Source: JBBRNH01 sp038247465 (GTDB taxonomy: Bacteria; Bacteroidota; Bacteroidia; Cytophagales; Spirosomataceae). Taken from it: a DNA stretch of 14,671 nt. The notes under the pieces were generated by a model that was given only the letters and a program-made list of their open reading frames with translations, ran no database searches and was not told the DNA's origin. Made by a program: the position numbers and the translations under genes. This document shows, piece after piece, positions 6,604-13,853 of the stretch. Position 1 is the stretch's first letter, and each line of letters starts with the position of its first letter. The DNA lies in the NCBI GenBank assembly GCA_038247465.1, contig JBBRUV010000089.1:1-14671 (forward strand), in the 5' to 3' direction.

Positions 6604-7581
6604 ATGAGCGATCTCATTCATATTCAGGAACCGCTACGGCTACTTTTGTCCCGAAATAACTTCGATGTGCTCGAACGTCGGGTCTATTGGCTGATCCTTA
6701 AAGAAATTAAGCACTTGCAAACGCTCAGGGGAGATGAGACTAACTCTATGCCATCGGAGTTTCCAGCCTTTAAGATTTCGATTGCGGAGCTTCAACTTCC
6801 TAATTCTTCATCTGAGGTTAATTATTCGACGTATAAACGAGTGGCTCAGCGCCTTACCTCCCGGCAACTATACTTAGACTCTCCCGCCCAGCACGAATTT
6901 ACATCGGTGGTGGTATTTCCGATGGCCCGGTATAGCAAAGGGGTATTGACCGTTGAAGTGAATCGGCATCTGGTACCGTACATGATTGACTTAAGCAGGG
7001 GATATACCAAGCTTCAGTTACAGGCGGCCTTGTCGCTCAATAGCCAGTATGCCCAGGTGCTATATACCCGGCTGTGTAAATTCTTAGATACAGGTATCTG
7101 GCGGGTCACCGTGGTTCAGTTAAAGGAAATTCTGGAAGCCCAGCAGTACGTCCGCTGGTCGAACTTCAAACAGACCGTACTGGCCCGATCCATTGATGAG
7201 ATCAACCAGAAAACGGACATTGAGGTGTTTCTGTCGGAGAAACGGGAAGGACGCTTTATTACCACGTTGATTTTTACGATTAAGCGACAGTCCCGTAAAG
7301 GAGACCGGGCGTTCGATGGGTTCAATGATGAGATTGAACTGATTCTTTCGCAACCCGCCGAGGTGTTGCGAAACAAAGCGATGGAGATCATGCTCCAGAA
7401 TTATCGGTTTACGGCGGTACAGATGCGCCGGATTGTGAACGAGCAGCCCCTGCTGGACGAGTTCGTTCGGTTAGACTCGCTCATTCAGAAGGGGTATGTG
7501 GACATAAAAACGAACCCAACCCGGTATATAGCGGGTATTTTGTTTAAAAAAGAAGCCGCTACAAAAGCGGCAACGCCCTAA
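6604..7581 (+). CDS. RepB-type (Rep_3 superfamily) plasmid replication initiator
   Basis: From ATG 6604 (AGG five bases upstream) the protein is 325 residues. A TTG at 6583 would add 7 residues but falls inside the promoter and inverted iteron, so it is rejected as the start. The N-terminus, IQEPLRLLLSRNNFDVLERRVYWLILKEI, is the typical Rep_3 opening helix (NxxxxxERRxxW). It is followed by the first winged-helix domain, with LTVEVNRHLVPYMIDLSRGYTKLQL and the SQYAQVLYTRLCKF segment. A second winged helix follows (FKQTVLARSIDEINQKTDIEV). It should bind the iterons upstream, open the origin with DnaA, load the replisome and repress its own promoter. The length is normal for the family and no breaks are seen. 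Iterons plus this gene make the window plasmid-borne or plasmid-derived. Confidence 0.92.
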   Translation: MSDLIHIQEPLRLLLSRNNFDVLERRVYWLILKEIKHLQTLRGDETNSMPSEFPAFKISIAELQLPNSSSEVNYSTYKRVAQRLTSRQLYLDSPAQHEFTSVVVFPMARYSKGVLTVEVNRHLVPYMIDLSRGYTKLQLQAALSLNSQYAQVLYTRLCKFLDTGIWRVTVVQLKEILEAQQYVRWSNFKQTVLARSIDEINQKTDIEVFLSEKREGRFITTLIFTIKRQSRKGDRAFDGFNDEIELILSQPAEVLRNKAMEIMLQNYRFTAVQMRRIVNEQPLLDEFVRLDSLIQKGYVDIKTNPTRYIAGILFKKEAATKAATP

Positions 7582-7615
7582 CGTTTTTTAGCCCTGGAAT
7601 ACAACTCGCCGGTTG

Positions 7616-8158
7616 ATGGCAAAACCACATCAACACAATCATCCTCGACAACCGCTAATTACTCAACATATGAAACGCTTTGAACATACGCGTTACTTCC
7701 AACTGCTTGACCCGTTTATTAACCCGGTACTTCAACGGCTTTTCTTTCGCGATGAACGGTACGTTCTGTTTGTTAGCCAGTTATTGTTATCAGGGCTATT
7801 GTACCTGCTATCAGCATCATTACAATCACTTTTAGTGGGTATAGTCAGTCAGGCTAATCTTCGGGCCGAGATAGCGGAGGTATTGACTTCATTCATTCAC
7901 CTCGGCACTGTGCTGGCTGTCTTTTGGTGTATCTGGTACGCCCTGACCCTTACGTTTCGGATGGTTGGAACGATGCGCCGGAGGTCATCCTGGTTGTCGC
8001 CCCGGTTATTGAGCTGTATCCTCACTGGCGGTATGACCCTGAGTATTGGTCTCCAGGTGGGCGAATCCGTTGGACACGCTTCCTGGTTTTATTCGATGCT
8101 TAGCCTATGTTGGGCGTACGCCTGTCTGCGCCCGACCTTGTTTGGTGTTGATGCCTGA
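7616..8158 (+). CDS. Small four-helix membrane protein of unknown function
   Basis: I do not recognise this family. ATG 7616 gives 180 residues; an internal ATG at 7670 (residue 19) is an alternative start and would remove a polar, His-rich head. Four hydrophobic segments are visible at about 50-78, 90-114, 129-147 and 155-172, separated by basic loops such as MRRRSSW. No catalytic motif or signal peptide is evident, so an inner-membrane location is inferred. It lies 34 bases after rep on the same strand and is followed at once by a terminator, so it is probably co-transcribed with rep. That position is compatible with a plasmid maintenance or conjugation accessory, but nothing in the sequence proves it. 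Confidence 0.6.
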   Translation: MAKPHQHNHPRQPLITQHMKRFEHTRYFQLLDPFINPVLQRLFFRDERYVLFVSQLLLSGLLYLLSASLQSLLVGIVSQANLRAEIAEVLTSFIHLGTVLAVFWCIWYALTLTFRMVGTMRRRSSWLSPRLLSCILTGGMTLSIGLQVGESVGHASWFYSMLSLCWAYACLRPTLFGVDA

Positions 8159-8169
8159 CCAGCAACCCC

Positions 8170-8197
8170 AACCCCGGCTTCATCGAGTCGGGGTTTT
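8170..8197 (+). terminator. Rho-independent terminator after the membrane protein gene
   Basis: AACCCCGGCT (8170-8179) pairs with AGTCGGGGTT (8186-8195), with one G-T wobble and a 6-base loop, and runs into TTTT. It starts 12 bases after the stop codon and would end the rep operon. Confidence 0.75.
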
Positions 8198-8210
8198 CTG
8201 GACTTAGATT

Positions 8211-8273
8211 TTCACCGTCTTATAAATTATAGTTTGCGAGAATTGGTGAAATAACAAACGTTCACCATCTTTG
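8211..8273 (+). promoter_or_regulatory. Recombinase promoter region with TTCACC repeats
   Basis: CATCTTTG (8266-8273) is one base from TAnnTTTG, with TTG at 8243-8245 spaced 20 bases upstream, and the ATG follows at 8292. The region holds an inverted repeat, TGGTGAA (8244-8250) and TTCACCA (8261-8267), and a direct repeat, TTCACCGTCTT (8211-8221) and TTCACCATCTT (8261-8271), exactly 50 bases apart. These could be operators for the recombinase gene or its binding arms at a recombination site. Confidence 0.4.
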
Positions 8274-8291
8274 CCCGAAACCCGATTCATC

Positions 8292-9506
8292 ATGGCCGAT
8301 TCATCCATCAGTCTACGGCATCCCCAGAACGAAGGGGACAGTCAGGCCATTAGTGGAGCAATTACCCGCTACACCATCAGCCAACTGATTCGCTACTTCG
8401 CGGCTGACCTGCCCAAGTCGAGTAACTACCCCCGCCATGCCAAGGTTTACGTGGCGTTCTGTTTGAAACAAGGGTTCGGTATCGATACCATGAGCGTTGC
8501 CCGATTCACCGCCGGGCTGCCGCCCAACCGCGTATCACCCATTCGGAAGTTCCTGCTCTTTTATCAGACCATCGGTTGTCCCTTTATCATCGCTGACCCC
8601 AAGACGACCAAGATACCACCAGCCGCTAATGAACTGATCTTACAATTTATTCGGGAAGCCAAAAGCCTGCGCGGAGATCGCTCCAAAGAAACCTACACCA
8701 AAGCCCTCAATGCCTTTTTTCTGTATCTCGATCAACAGCTTGCGCGGGGCCAACCGGTATCTTTCGGTGGCTTGACCGTGTCGGATTTCGTGCAGCATCT
8801 CAAAGACAATCAGTATTCAGCCTTCACCGTCAACCTATATCTGTCAGCCATCAAGCAATTGGCGGCCTGGTGCATTCGCCGACGCGAGGACCTGACAGTA
8901 GGAGACGACCAACTCAATGCCCTGCGCGACATCGACGACGTGCGGGGGCTGGCTATCGAACGCACGTTTTATAAAGACAGCCTCGAAGCCAACGAACGGC
9001 AGCAGGTTTTGGACGATGTTGAAACCACACGCGACCGGGCCATACTGGTATTGCTGGGGCTTGAGGGGTTACGGACAGTTGAAGTAACCCGGCTGAAGCT
9101 GGGTGATTTAGACTTTGACCGACACCAACTTCAGGTGCTGGGAAAAGGCAAAAGCACCAGGAAAGCCATTAAATTTTTCGCGGCTTGCCGGCAGGTGTTG
9201 CAAACGTATTTAGAAGAAACAAACCGCTGGCCCATTCCCAATGGCCGACGGGGAGAAGCTCTATTTGATAACTTGAAGACACACCAGATCCGGTACGTTG
9301 TCGATAAGCAGCTCAGGAAGCATGGCTTGAAACGAGTGGGAATGTCGGCTCACAGTCTGCGACACACCGTTGGCCAGCTTCTTCTGGAAGAAGGTGTTAG
9401 CCTGGAACACGTACAGCAGCACCTGCGCCATGAAACGCTGGAAACGACGCAGTTTTATACCAAGAAAAAGACCCGCAAAACGTATTTTCAGCAGATGCCC
9501 GATTGA
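8292..9506 (+). CDS. Tyrosine recombinase / integrase
   Basis: From ATG 8292 the protein is 404 residues; a TTG at 8271 would add 7 residues but overlaps the probable -7 element. The catalytic set is complete: R261 in GLEGLRTVEV, lysines of the hairpin LGKGKSTRK (285 and 287), H354 and R357 in HSLRHT, H380 in HLRHETLETT, and nucleophile Y389 in FYTKK. A SAM-like core-binding domain spans about 112-200 (YTKALNAFFLYLDQQL...SAIKQLAAW). An extra N-terminal segment (about 25-105) also looks helical and makes the protein longer than XerC/XerD (about 300 residues). It would cut and join DNA through a 3'-phosphotyrosine link, either to resolve plasmid multimers or to move a mobile element. It stands alone after a terminator, with no excisionase visible. 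Confidence 0.9.
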   Translation: MADSSISLRHPQNEGDSQAISGAITRYTISQLIRYFAADLPKSSNYPRHAKVYVAFCLKQGFGIDTMSVARFTAGLPPNRVSPIRKFLLFYQTIGCPFIIADPKTTKIPPAANELILQFIREAKSLRGDRSKETYTKALNAFFLYLDQQLARGQPVSFGGLTVSDFVQHLKDNQYSAFTVNLYLSAIKQLAAWCIRRREDLTVGDDQLNALRDIDDVRGLAIERTFYKDSLEANERQQVLDDVETTRDRAILVLLGLEGLRTVEVTRLKLGDLDFDRHQLQVLGKGKSTRKAIKFFAACRQVLQTYLEETNRWPIPNGRRGEALFDNLKTHQIRYVVDKQLRKHGLKRVGMSAHSLRHTVGQLLLEEGVSLEHVQQHLRHETLETTQFYTKKKTRKTYFQQMPD

Positions 9507-9879
9507 GCGGTGTACTGAAATAATCTCTCCACGAAAAAACCACCCTGGATCATCGAGAGGCGGCTTTTTCATGCTGTTTAGTGTCCTTCTAAAATCACCT
9601 ATTTGCACGGACTATTGCGTGAAAAAACGGCCTGATAACCCAGAAACAGCACAATCATCTTATGAGCATCAGCATCAGCTTTTATCCACTGTCCATATGC
9701 CAGGCCGTAAACTGGTTTTTCATTTTACCTCTAAGCTTGGCTCCTGACGGTCGGCCGCTCATATCTTTGCTTTCGATTGAGATTGTCTGAAAAAGTGCAA
9801 TTTTTGAGTAAGACCTGACACGGGTAGCCAGCCGTTGAACATGGCTGAACCGGATGGTCGGAACCATATGACCGGATGC
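9507..9879. other. Intergenic region between recombinase and caspase genes
   Basis: This stretch of 373 bases lies between the recombinase stop and the caspase stop (opposite strands). I find no supported gene or RNA in it. The only structure is an imperfect terminator-like hairpin at its left end. A short ATCAGC repetition near 9664-9679 is too small to interpret. Confidence 0.5.
9533..9570 (+). terminator. Imperfect terminator after the recombinase
   Basis: GAAAAAACCACC (9533-9544) and GGCGGCTTTTTC (9559-9570) pair with two mismatches and place a T5 run inside the right arm, 26 bases after the recombinase stop. The A-run on the left could let it work on both strands, ending the convergent caspase transcript as well. 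The hairpin is weak. Confidence 0.4.
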
Positions 9880-11142
9880 TTACTTTTCTTTCACCCGATT
9901 CAGAATCACGTCGCGGGTGATGAGGCTGTTCTCCATCGGGATTTGCTGCGAATTGGTGCTTTGCATGACCCGCACCCGCACCAACTTAAAAATATCTTCC
10001 AACTGCAAACCCGGTTCGTCAAGCACTTTCAGCAAAGCGGTTGTGTAGGGACTGTTGCCGGCCTGCCCGTCCTGCGCGGTTTGGCCCGGCTTGGTCGAGA
10101 AGGCGATCACCGACCCGGCGGGTGCGCTCATGCCAGCCAGCCCTTTACCGCCGGTGCTGCGGGTCCAACTGCGGGTGAGTGGATTGTCGCGGCAGGCATC
10201 TAAGATGACGATGTTGGTGCGTTCCTGATTTTGGTCGGTGTCCATCTGATCCAGCACTTCGTCGGCGGAGATGGCTAACACCCGCACATCCGACTCCGAC
10301 TGCGGAATGATGTCCACCGGAATCAGGTAGTTTTTGCCTCCCACCTGAATCCCGTGACCGGCATAATAAAACAAAGCCACATCAACCGGCTGGTTTTGCA
10401 GGCTGTTGCCAAACTGGGCTACCACCATACGGAGGTCGATTTGTTTGGTGTCTTGCCGTTCGATGACCTCAAACCCTAAGTCGCGCAGTTTGGTGGCCAT
10501 GGCTTTGGCATCGTTGGTGGGGTTGGTAAGGCGGTTCGGGTCGGCGTAACCCCCGTTGCCAATCACTAAAGCTATCCGTTTGCGGGCTTTTTCGTAGCGG
10601 ATGGTGAGCGGAGCCGACCGCGTTTCGCCGGTTTCGTTGCGGGCTACGAGCACAATCTGGTTATCGCCCTCACGCAGACGCACCGACTGACTGAACGACA
10701 GTCCATCGGCACAGGCGGCCCCAACGGTTTTGATTGCGCGCGTGCCGGCTGGCACGGCTACGCCGTTTACCTCTGCCTGCACGCGCTGGGCTTGGTGCAG
10801 CACACAAGCCAACAGGGCGAGGTCTTCTTTATCGGTGCGTTCGGGGGGTTGGGTGGTCCAGGTAATGGCGGGTCTGGGCAGGGGCAGCAGTGGGTTAAAC
10901 TCGTCCTGCGTGCCGTTGGCATACCGAATGCGGGCTACCTCAGCCAGTGGCACCGACAGCAGCTCGGTGGCTGGCCGGTTGAGGGGCCGGAAACGCACCC
11001 GGTCTGGATAGACTTCTTTGACCTCAACGGCCCGTTTCTCCCGGTTACGGAGATACAGCGTATCGGCAGGCAGGGTGGCCGCATGGCTGACGATGGTTTG
11101 CACCAGCAGCAGGGTTATTAGAAATGGCAGTGTGTGTTTCAT
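9880..11142 (-). CDS. Secreted caspase-like (peptidase C14) protease
   Basis: The chosen start is ATG 11142, because it begins a clear signal peptide (MKHTLPFLITLLLVQTIVSHA, cleavage near residue 21). A 22-residue upstream extension would bury that peptide. The 420-residue protein has an N-terminal segment about 25-85 of the kind often found on Bacteroidota secreted proteins. An Ig-like stretch follows at about 120-183 (VNGVAVPAGT...REGDNQIVLVARN), then the C14 caspase fold from about 188: IALVIGNGGY (190-199), catalytic H263 in YYAGHGIQVGG, and catalytic C317 in ILDACRDNP. It should be a periplasmic or surface Cys protease; caspase-like bacterial enzymes usually cut after Lys or Arg, but no substrate is predicted here. 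It lies 199 bases downstream of a broken paralogue on the same strand and divergent from a sigma/anti-sigma cassette. Confidence 0.88.
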   Translation of the reverse strand: MKHTLPFLITLLLVQTIVSHAATLPADTLYLRNREKRAVEVKEVYPDRVRFRPLNRPATELLSVPLAEVARIRYANGTQDEFNPLLPLPRPAITWTTQPPERTDKEDLALLACVLHQAQRVQAEVNGVAVPAGTRAIKTVGAACADGLSFSQSVRLREGDNQIVLVARNETGETRSAPLTIRYEKARKRIALVIGNGGYADPNRLTNPTNDAKAMATKLRDLGFEVIERQDTKQIDLRMVVAQFGNSLQNQPVDVALFYYAGHGIQVGGKNYLIPVDIIPQSESDVRVLAISADEVLDQMDTDQNQERTNIVILDACRDNPLTRSWTRSTGGKGLAGMSAPAGSVIAFSTKPGQTAQDGQAGNSPYTTALLKVLDEPGLQLEDIFKLVRVRVMQSTNSQQIPMENSLITRDVILNRVKEK

Positions 11143-11153
11143 GTTGTTTTTGG

Positions 11154-11177
11154 AAAAAATTGACTGCCTTCGGCAGT
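11154..11177 (-). terminator. Hairpin plus T-run between the two caspase genes
   Basis: ACTGCC and GGCAGT (11163-11177) form a perfect 6-bp stem with a 3-base loop. Reading the minus strand, CAATTTTTT follows immediately. It would terminate transcription coming from the broken caspase gene, but it also lies 12 bases before the intact caspase ATG, so an attenuator in that gene's leader is possible. Confidence 0.5.
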
Positions 11178-11341
11178 GTGGTAAAAAAGCTCGTTCAACC
11201 TGAACCATCGCTTCGTCTCCGCTGGAACGCCAGCCCGGCCACTACGACTACGCCGATGGCACAGGCCGAACTCGAAACGGTTTGCGGCTTTGCTCAACCA
11301 GATAAGATGCCGGGCCAGCGGTCTGGACGGTCAGCATTGCC

Positions 11342-12096
11342 TCACTGGGAGAGGACCCGGAAGCCGACGAAGCGGCTCCGGTACCCAGGGATGTCGTAGT
11401 CCCGAAACGCCACCTGGCAGCCCGGCGGTCTGTTGTACCAGCTACCACCCCGCAACACCCGACCCGTGCCAGAAGTGGGCCCGGCGGGGTTGCTGCTACT
11501 GCTGCCGGCCGGCGTTCCTGTGGCATAGTAACCCTGGTCATACCAATCAGCGCACCACTCCCAGTCGGCGGTGCTGCCTTCGTCGGTGCCATACACCACT
11601 AAGCTGCCGCGTGGGTTAAACGAGGTTTAAACCTGTTTGGCCGCCAGATCGCCCAGCACCCGGTTCAGGGAGATGCCATAGTCATCTACCTGTTCGAGGC
11701 ACTCAATCTGGGCATCAACGGGCAGGAGGTAGTTTTTGCCGCCGTAGCTCACGCCATGCCCGGAGTGGTAGAGAAAGGCCACGTCGCTGCCGGTAAGTTT
11801 GCCGTTAAAGCGGCTCAGGCCCGCCGAAAGCTGCTGGTAGGTGGCGTTGGTGAGCGTGATGACCTCAAAGCCGAGCGTTTCGAGAACGCGACTCATGTCA
11901 TCGGCATCGTTGAGGGGGTTTTTTAGCTTCTGCACGTGTTGGTAATCTTTGTTACCCACCACGAGGGCAATGCGCCGTTCGGTGCCGGTGGGGGCGGTGC
12001 CGCCCACAATTTTGATACCACGCGGAGCGGGTTGGGCAAAACTGGGCCGAGGGCCAGTAGCCAGAGCAGTATAACTGACAGTCCCGTCCATACCAT
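11342..12096 (-). pseudogene. Broken caspase-FGE-sulfatase fusion gene
   Basis: A signal peptide starts at ATG 12096 (MVWTGLSVILLWLLALGPV). The sequel QPAPRGIKIVGG and the caspase domain lie in another frame. Adding one T to the four-T run (plus-strand A4 at 12038-12041) would restore GPVFA-QPAPRG, so a one-base loss is likely. The caspase part (GTERRIALVVGNKDY...FLYHSGHGVSYGGKNYLLPVD) keeps the catalytic His but stops (TAA, 11627-11629) at LAAKQV, before the expected catalytic DACR. Beyond the stop, in the same frame, is the end of a formylglycine-generating-enzyme domain: WEWCADWYD, GRVLRGGSWYN, YRSRFVGFRVLSQ, ending at 11342. The rest of the caspase domain and most of the FGE domain are missing, so a deletion of several hundred bases probably joined the pieces. 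Caspase-FGE fusions are common secreted proteins in this phylum. Confidence 0.85.
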
Positions 12097-12173
12097 CCTG
12101 GAAGGCAAAAAATCGCTGATGATTACATTGTTTCGTTGTTGATTTGTAATTCCTTACCTCACTACCACCGCTC

Positions 12174-12824
12174 ATGCCAATTGATTACCGCACCACCGCG
12201 ACTAATGACCCTTGCCAGGCTTACGAGCAGGATGAAAAAAAGTTCTATGAGGCACTTTTAGTTGAAAGTCACCACGCCTACACCTGCCTGTATAGCCGTA
12301 TTCACAACCCGTTTATGGAAATGGTTTTCAAACGGGGTGGCAATCAGGACGAGGCTCTGGATGTGTTGCAGGATTGCATTGCTATTTTCCTTGACAATCT
12401 CCGGTCAGGTAAGTACCAATTTCAAGCTGACGCAAAAATTACCACTTATCTCTACAGGATTTGCCTAAACAAGTGGTATGAGTACGTGAATAAAAGGACG
12501 AAACAGGGAGAACAGCCGTTTGACGAAAATCGCCAGTCAAACGACGGATTTGACGATGACGACAGCATAAAGCCAGCAGACATTAAAGGCGAGCTGGCTG
12601 ACGATGACACCGATGAAGCCGATAAAACAGCATGGGTAAACCGACTCAATGAGGCTATGAGCTTACTAACCCATGACTGCCAAAAGATGCTCTACTGGTT
12701 TTATGTTGACGACTTGTCGTTGCGCGAAATAGGCAAACACCTTAACATCACGGAAGAGTCAGCCGCCGTAAAACGATTCAGATGTGCTAAATACCTTCGC
12801 GACAGGTATAAGAGCCTGTTCTAA
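12174..12824 (+). CDS. ECF-type sigma-70 family RNA polymerase sigma factor
   Basis: A 216-residue protein from ATG 12174. Region 2 covers about 35-107: NQDEALDVLQDCIAIFLDNL, then KITTYLYRICLNKWYEYVNK, the -10-recognition and core-binding helices. An acidic, Asp-rich linker (about 120-150) follows. Region 4 covers about 155-212, with its helix-turn-helix DLSLREIGKHLNITEESAAVKRF contacting the -35/-33 element. Regions 1 and 3 are absent, as in ECF factors. It heads a plus-strand cassette and reads away from the broken caspase gene. The next gene encodes a membrane protein of anti-sigma layout, so this factor is probably held inactive at the membrane until a signal arrives. No promoter could be assigned with confidence in the short divergent gap. 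Confidence 0.87.
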   Translation: MPIDYRTTATNDPCQAYEQDEKKFYEALLVESHHAYTCLYSRIHNPFMEMVFKRGGNQDEALDVLQDCIAIFLDNLRSGKYQFQADAKITTYLYRICLNKWYEYVNKRTKQGEQPFDENRQSNDGFDDDDSIKPADIKGELADDDTDEADKTAWVNRLNEAMSLLTHDCQKMLYWFYVDDLSLREIGKHLNITEESAAVKRFRCAKYLRDRYKSLF

Positions 12825-12903
12825 AAAAATCTCCTGTGCGCTGATAAGGTTTTGGCCGCTTTGCCTATACACCCGTAGCACCACGATAACCAACGTATGA
12901 CCG

Positions 12904-13851
12904 ATGGAATTAAACGAAATCCTTTTTGAACAGATACACCGCTACCTATCGGGCCAGATGGCAGAAACCGAACGGGTACCGTTTCAGGCTCAACTTGATA
13001 CGAATGCTGAATTACAAGCCGAGGTAGAAATCCAACGCCAGATTAAAACAGCTTATCAGATCAACGCAACGTCTCAGATTAAGCAGTACAAAAATCAACT
13101 TAGCCAGATTCACGCCGAACTGCTGGCGCAGGGACAACTCTGGCAACCTACCCCTGAAAAGGTCTCGACAGCAACGGGGGTTGATTTGGGTAAAACCGTT
13201 GTGTCAACGCCAGAACCCGAACGGCGTTCCCGCCGAATTGGCCTGGCCTATTACGCAATGGCAGCCAGTGTGATTGCCCTGATTGGCTTAGGCTGGTATT
13301 TTGTTGGACGACCAAAAGCTGACGGCCCGACTGTTGCCCGACGGAATACAGACCCGAAACCACCCGAAACCACCACAGACACCGCCCAAAAACCGTTGCC
13401 TACTACACCAAAATCCCCTGAGCCAATCGCACCGACTACCACGCCGGCTCCTGCACCGGAACCACAGCTTGCCAACCGATTCGATAGCCTCTTTGAGCAG
13501 TATTTTGACCCTACGCTGCGCCGAACCACAGTTGACCCGAACGACCCTCCCCGCTTTGCCGGCCCCCGCCCGTCGCCGACCGCCATTGACCGCATTGGAG
13601 CCGATACGACCAGTGTTAAGCAGGGAATCTTGCTGCTAAAAAAGGGAAAAACCAAACAGGCTATTGCCACACTTGAACCGGCCCTAAGCTGCGCCATCCC
13701 CGACTGGCAGGCCAACGCCCGCTGGTTTTTGGCCTTAGCCTACATAAAACAGCAAATGCCCGATCAGGCCAGGCCATTGCTCGAAACGCTGATTAATGGT
13801 CGGCAGAACCCCTACCAGGCCGATGCGAGAACTATGTTAGATCAACTGTAA
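12904..13851 (+). CDS. Single-pass membrane protein, anti-sigma-like with C-terminal TPR-like part
   Basis: A 315-residue protein from ATG 12904, 79 bases after the sigma gene. The cytoplasmic N-terminus (1-110) begins FEQIHRYLSGQMAETERVPF, then a helical, Gln-rich segment. This is the layout of Bacteroidota anti-sigma-like proteins that lack the zinc-binding cysteines of the classical ZAS fold. One membrane helix spans about 112-135 (IGLAYYAMAASVIALIGLGW), preceded by RRSRR, which places the N-terminus inside. A Pro/Thr-rich spacer (140-190) leads to a periplasmic TPR-like end (about 238-315: KQGILLLKKGKTKQAIATLEPAL, WFLALAYIKQQMPDQARPLLETL). It could bind and hold the upstream sigma factor while sensing the envelope with its TPR end. 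The function is inferred from layout and context. Confidence 0.72.
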   Translation: MELNEILFEQIHRYLSGQMAETERVPFQAQLDTNAELQAEVEIQRQIKTAYQINATSQIKQYKNQLSQIHAELLAQGQLWQPTPEKVSTATGVDLGKTVVSTPEPERRSRRIGLAYYAMAASVIALIGLGWYFVGRPKADGPTVARRNTDPKPPETTTDTAQKPLPTTPKSPEPIAPTTTPAPAPEPQLANRFDSLFEQYFDPTLRRTTVDPNDPPRFAGPRPSPTAIDRIGADTTSVKQGILLLKKGKTKQAIATLEPALSCAIPDWQANARWFLALAYIKQQMPDQARPLLETLINGRQNPYQADARTMLDQL

Positions 13852-13853
13852 AC

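Noticed and set aside
11143..11208. 22-residue N-terminal extension of the caspase protein
   Set aside because: It would precede a clear signal peptide starting at ATG 11142 and runs through the terminator-like hairpin.
11248..11592. Other open frames over the FGE remnant on both strands
   Set aside because: They are shadows in GC-rich DNA; only the minus frame ending at 11342 contains FGE motifs.
13251..13715. 154-residue minus-strand open frame opposite the anti-sigma-like gene
   Set aside because: Low-complexity Gly/Ser/Val composition, produced by the complement of the Pro/Thr-rich linker; the plus frame has a clear membrane helix and TPR-like end.
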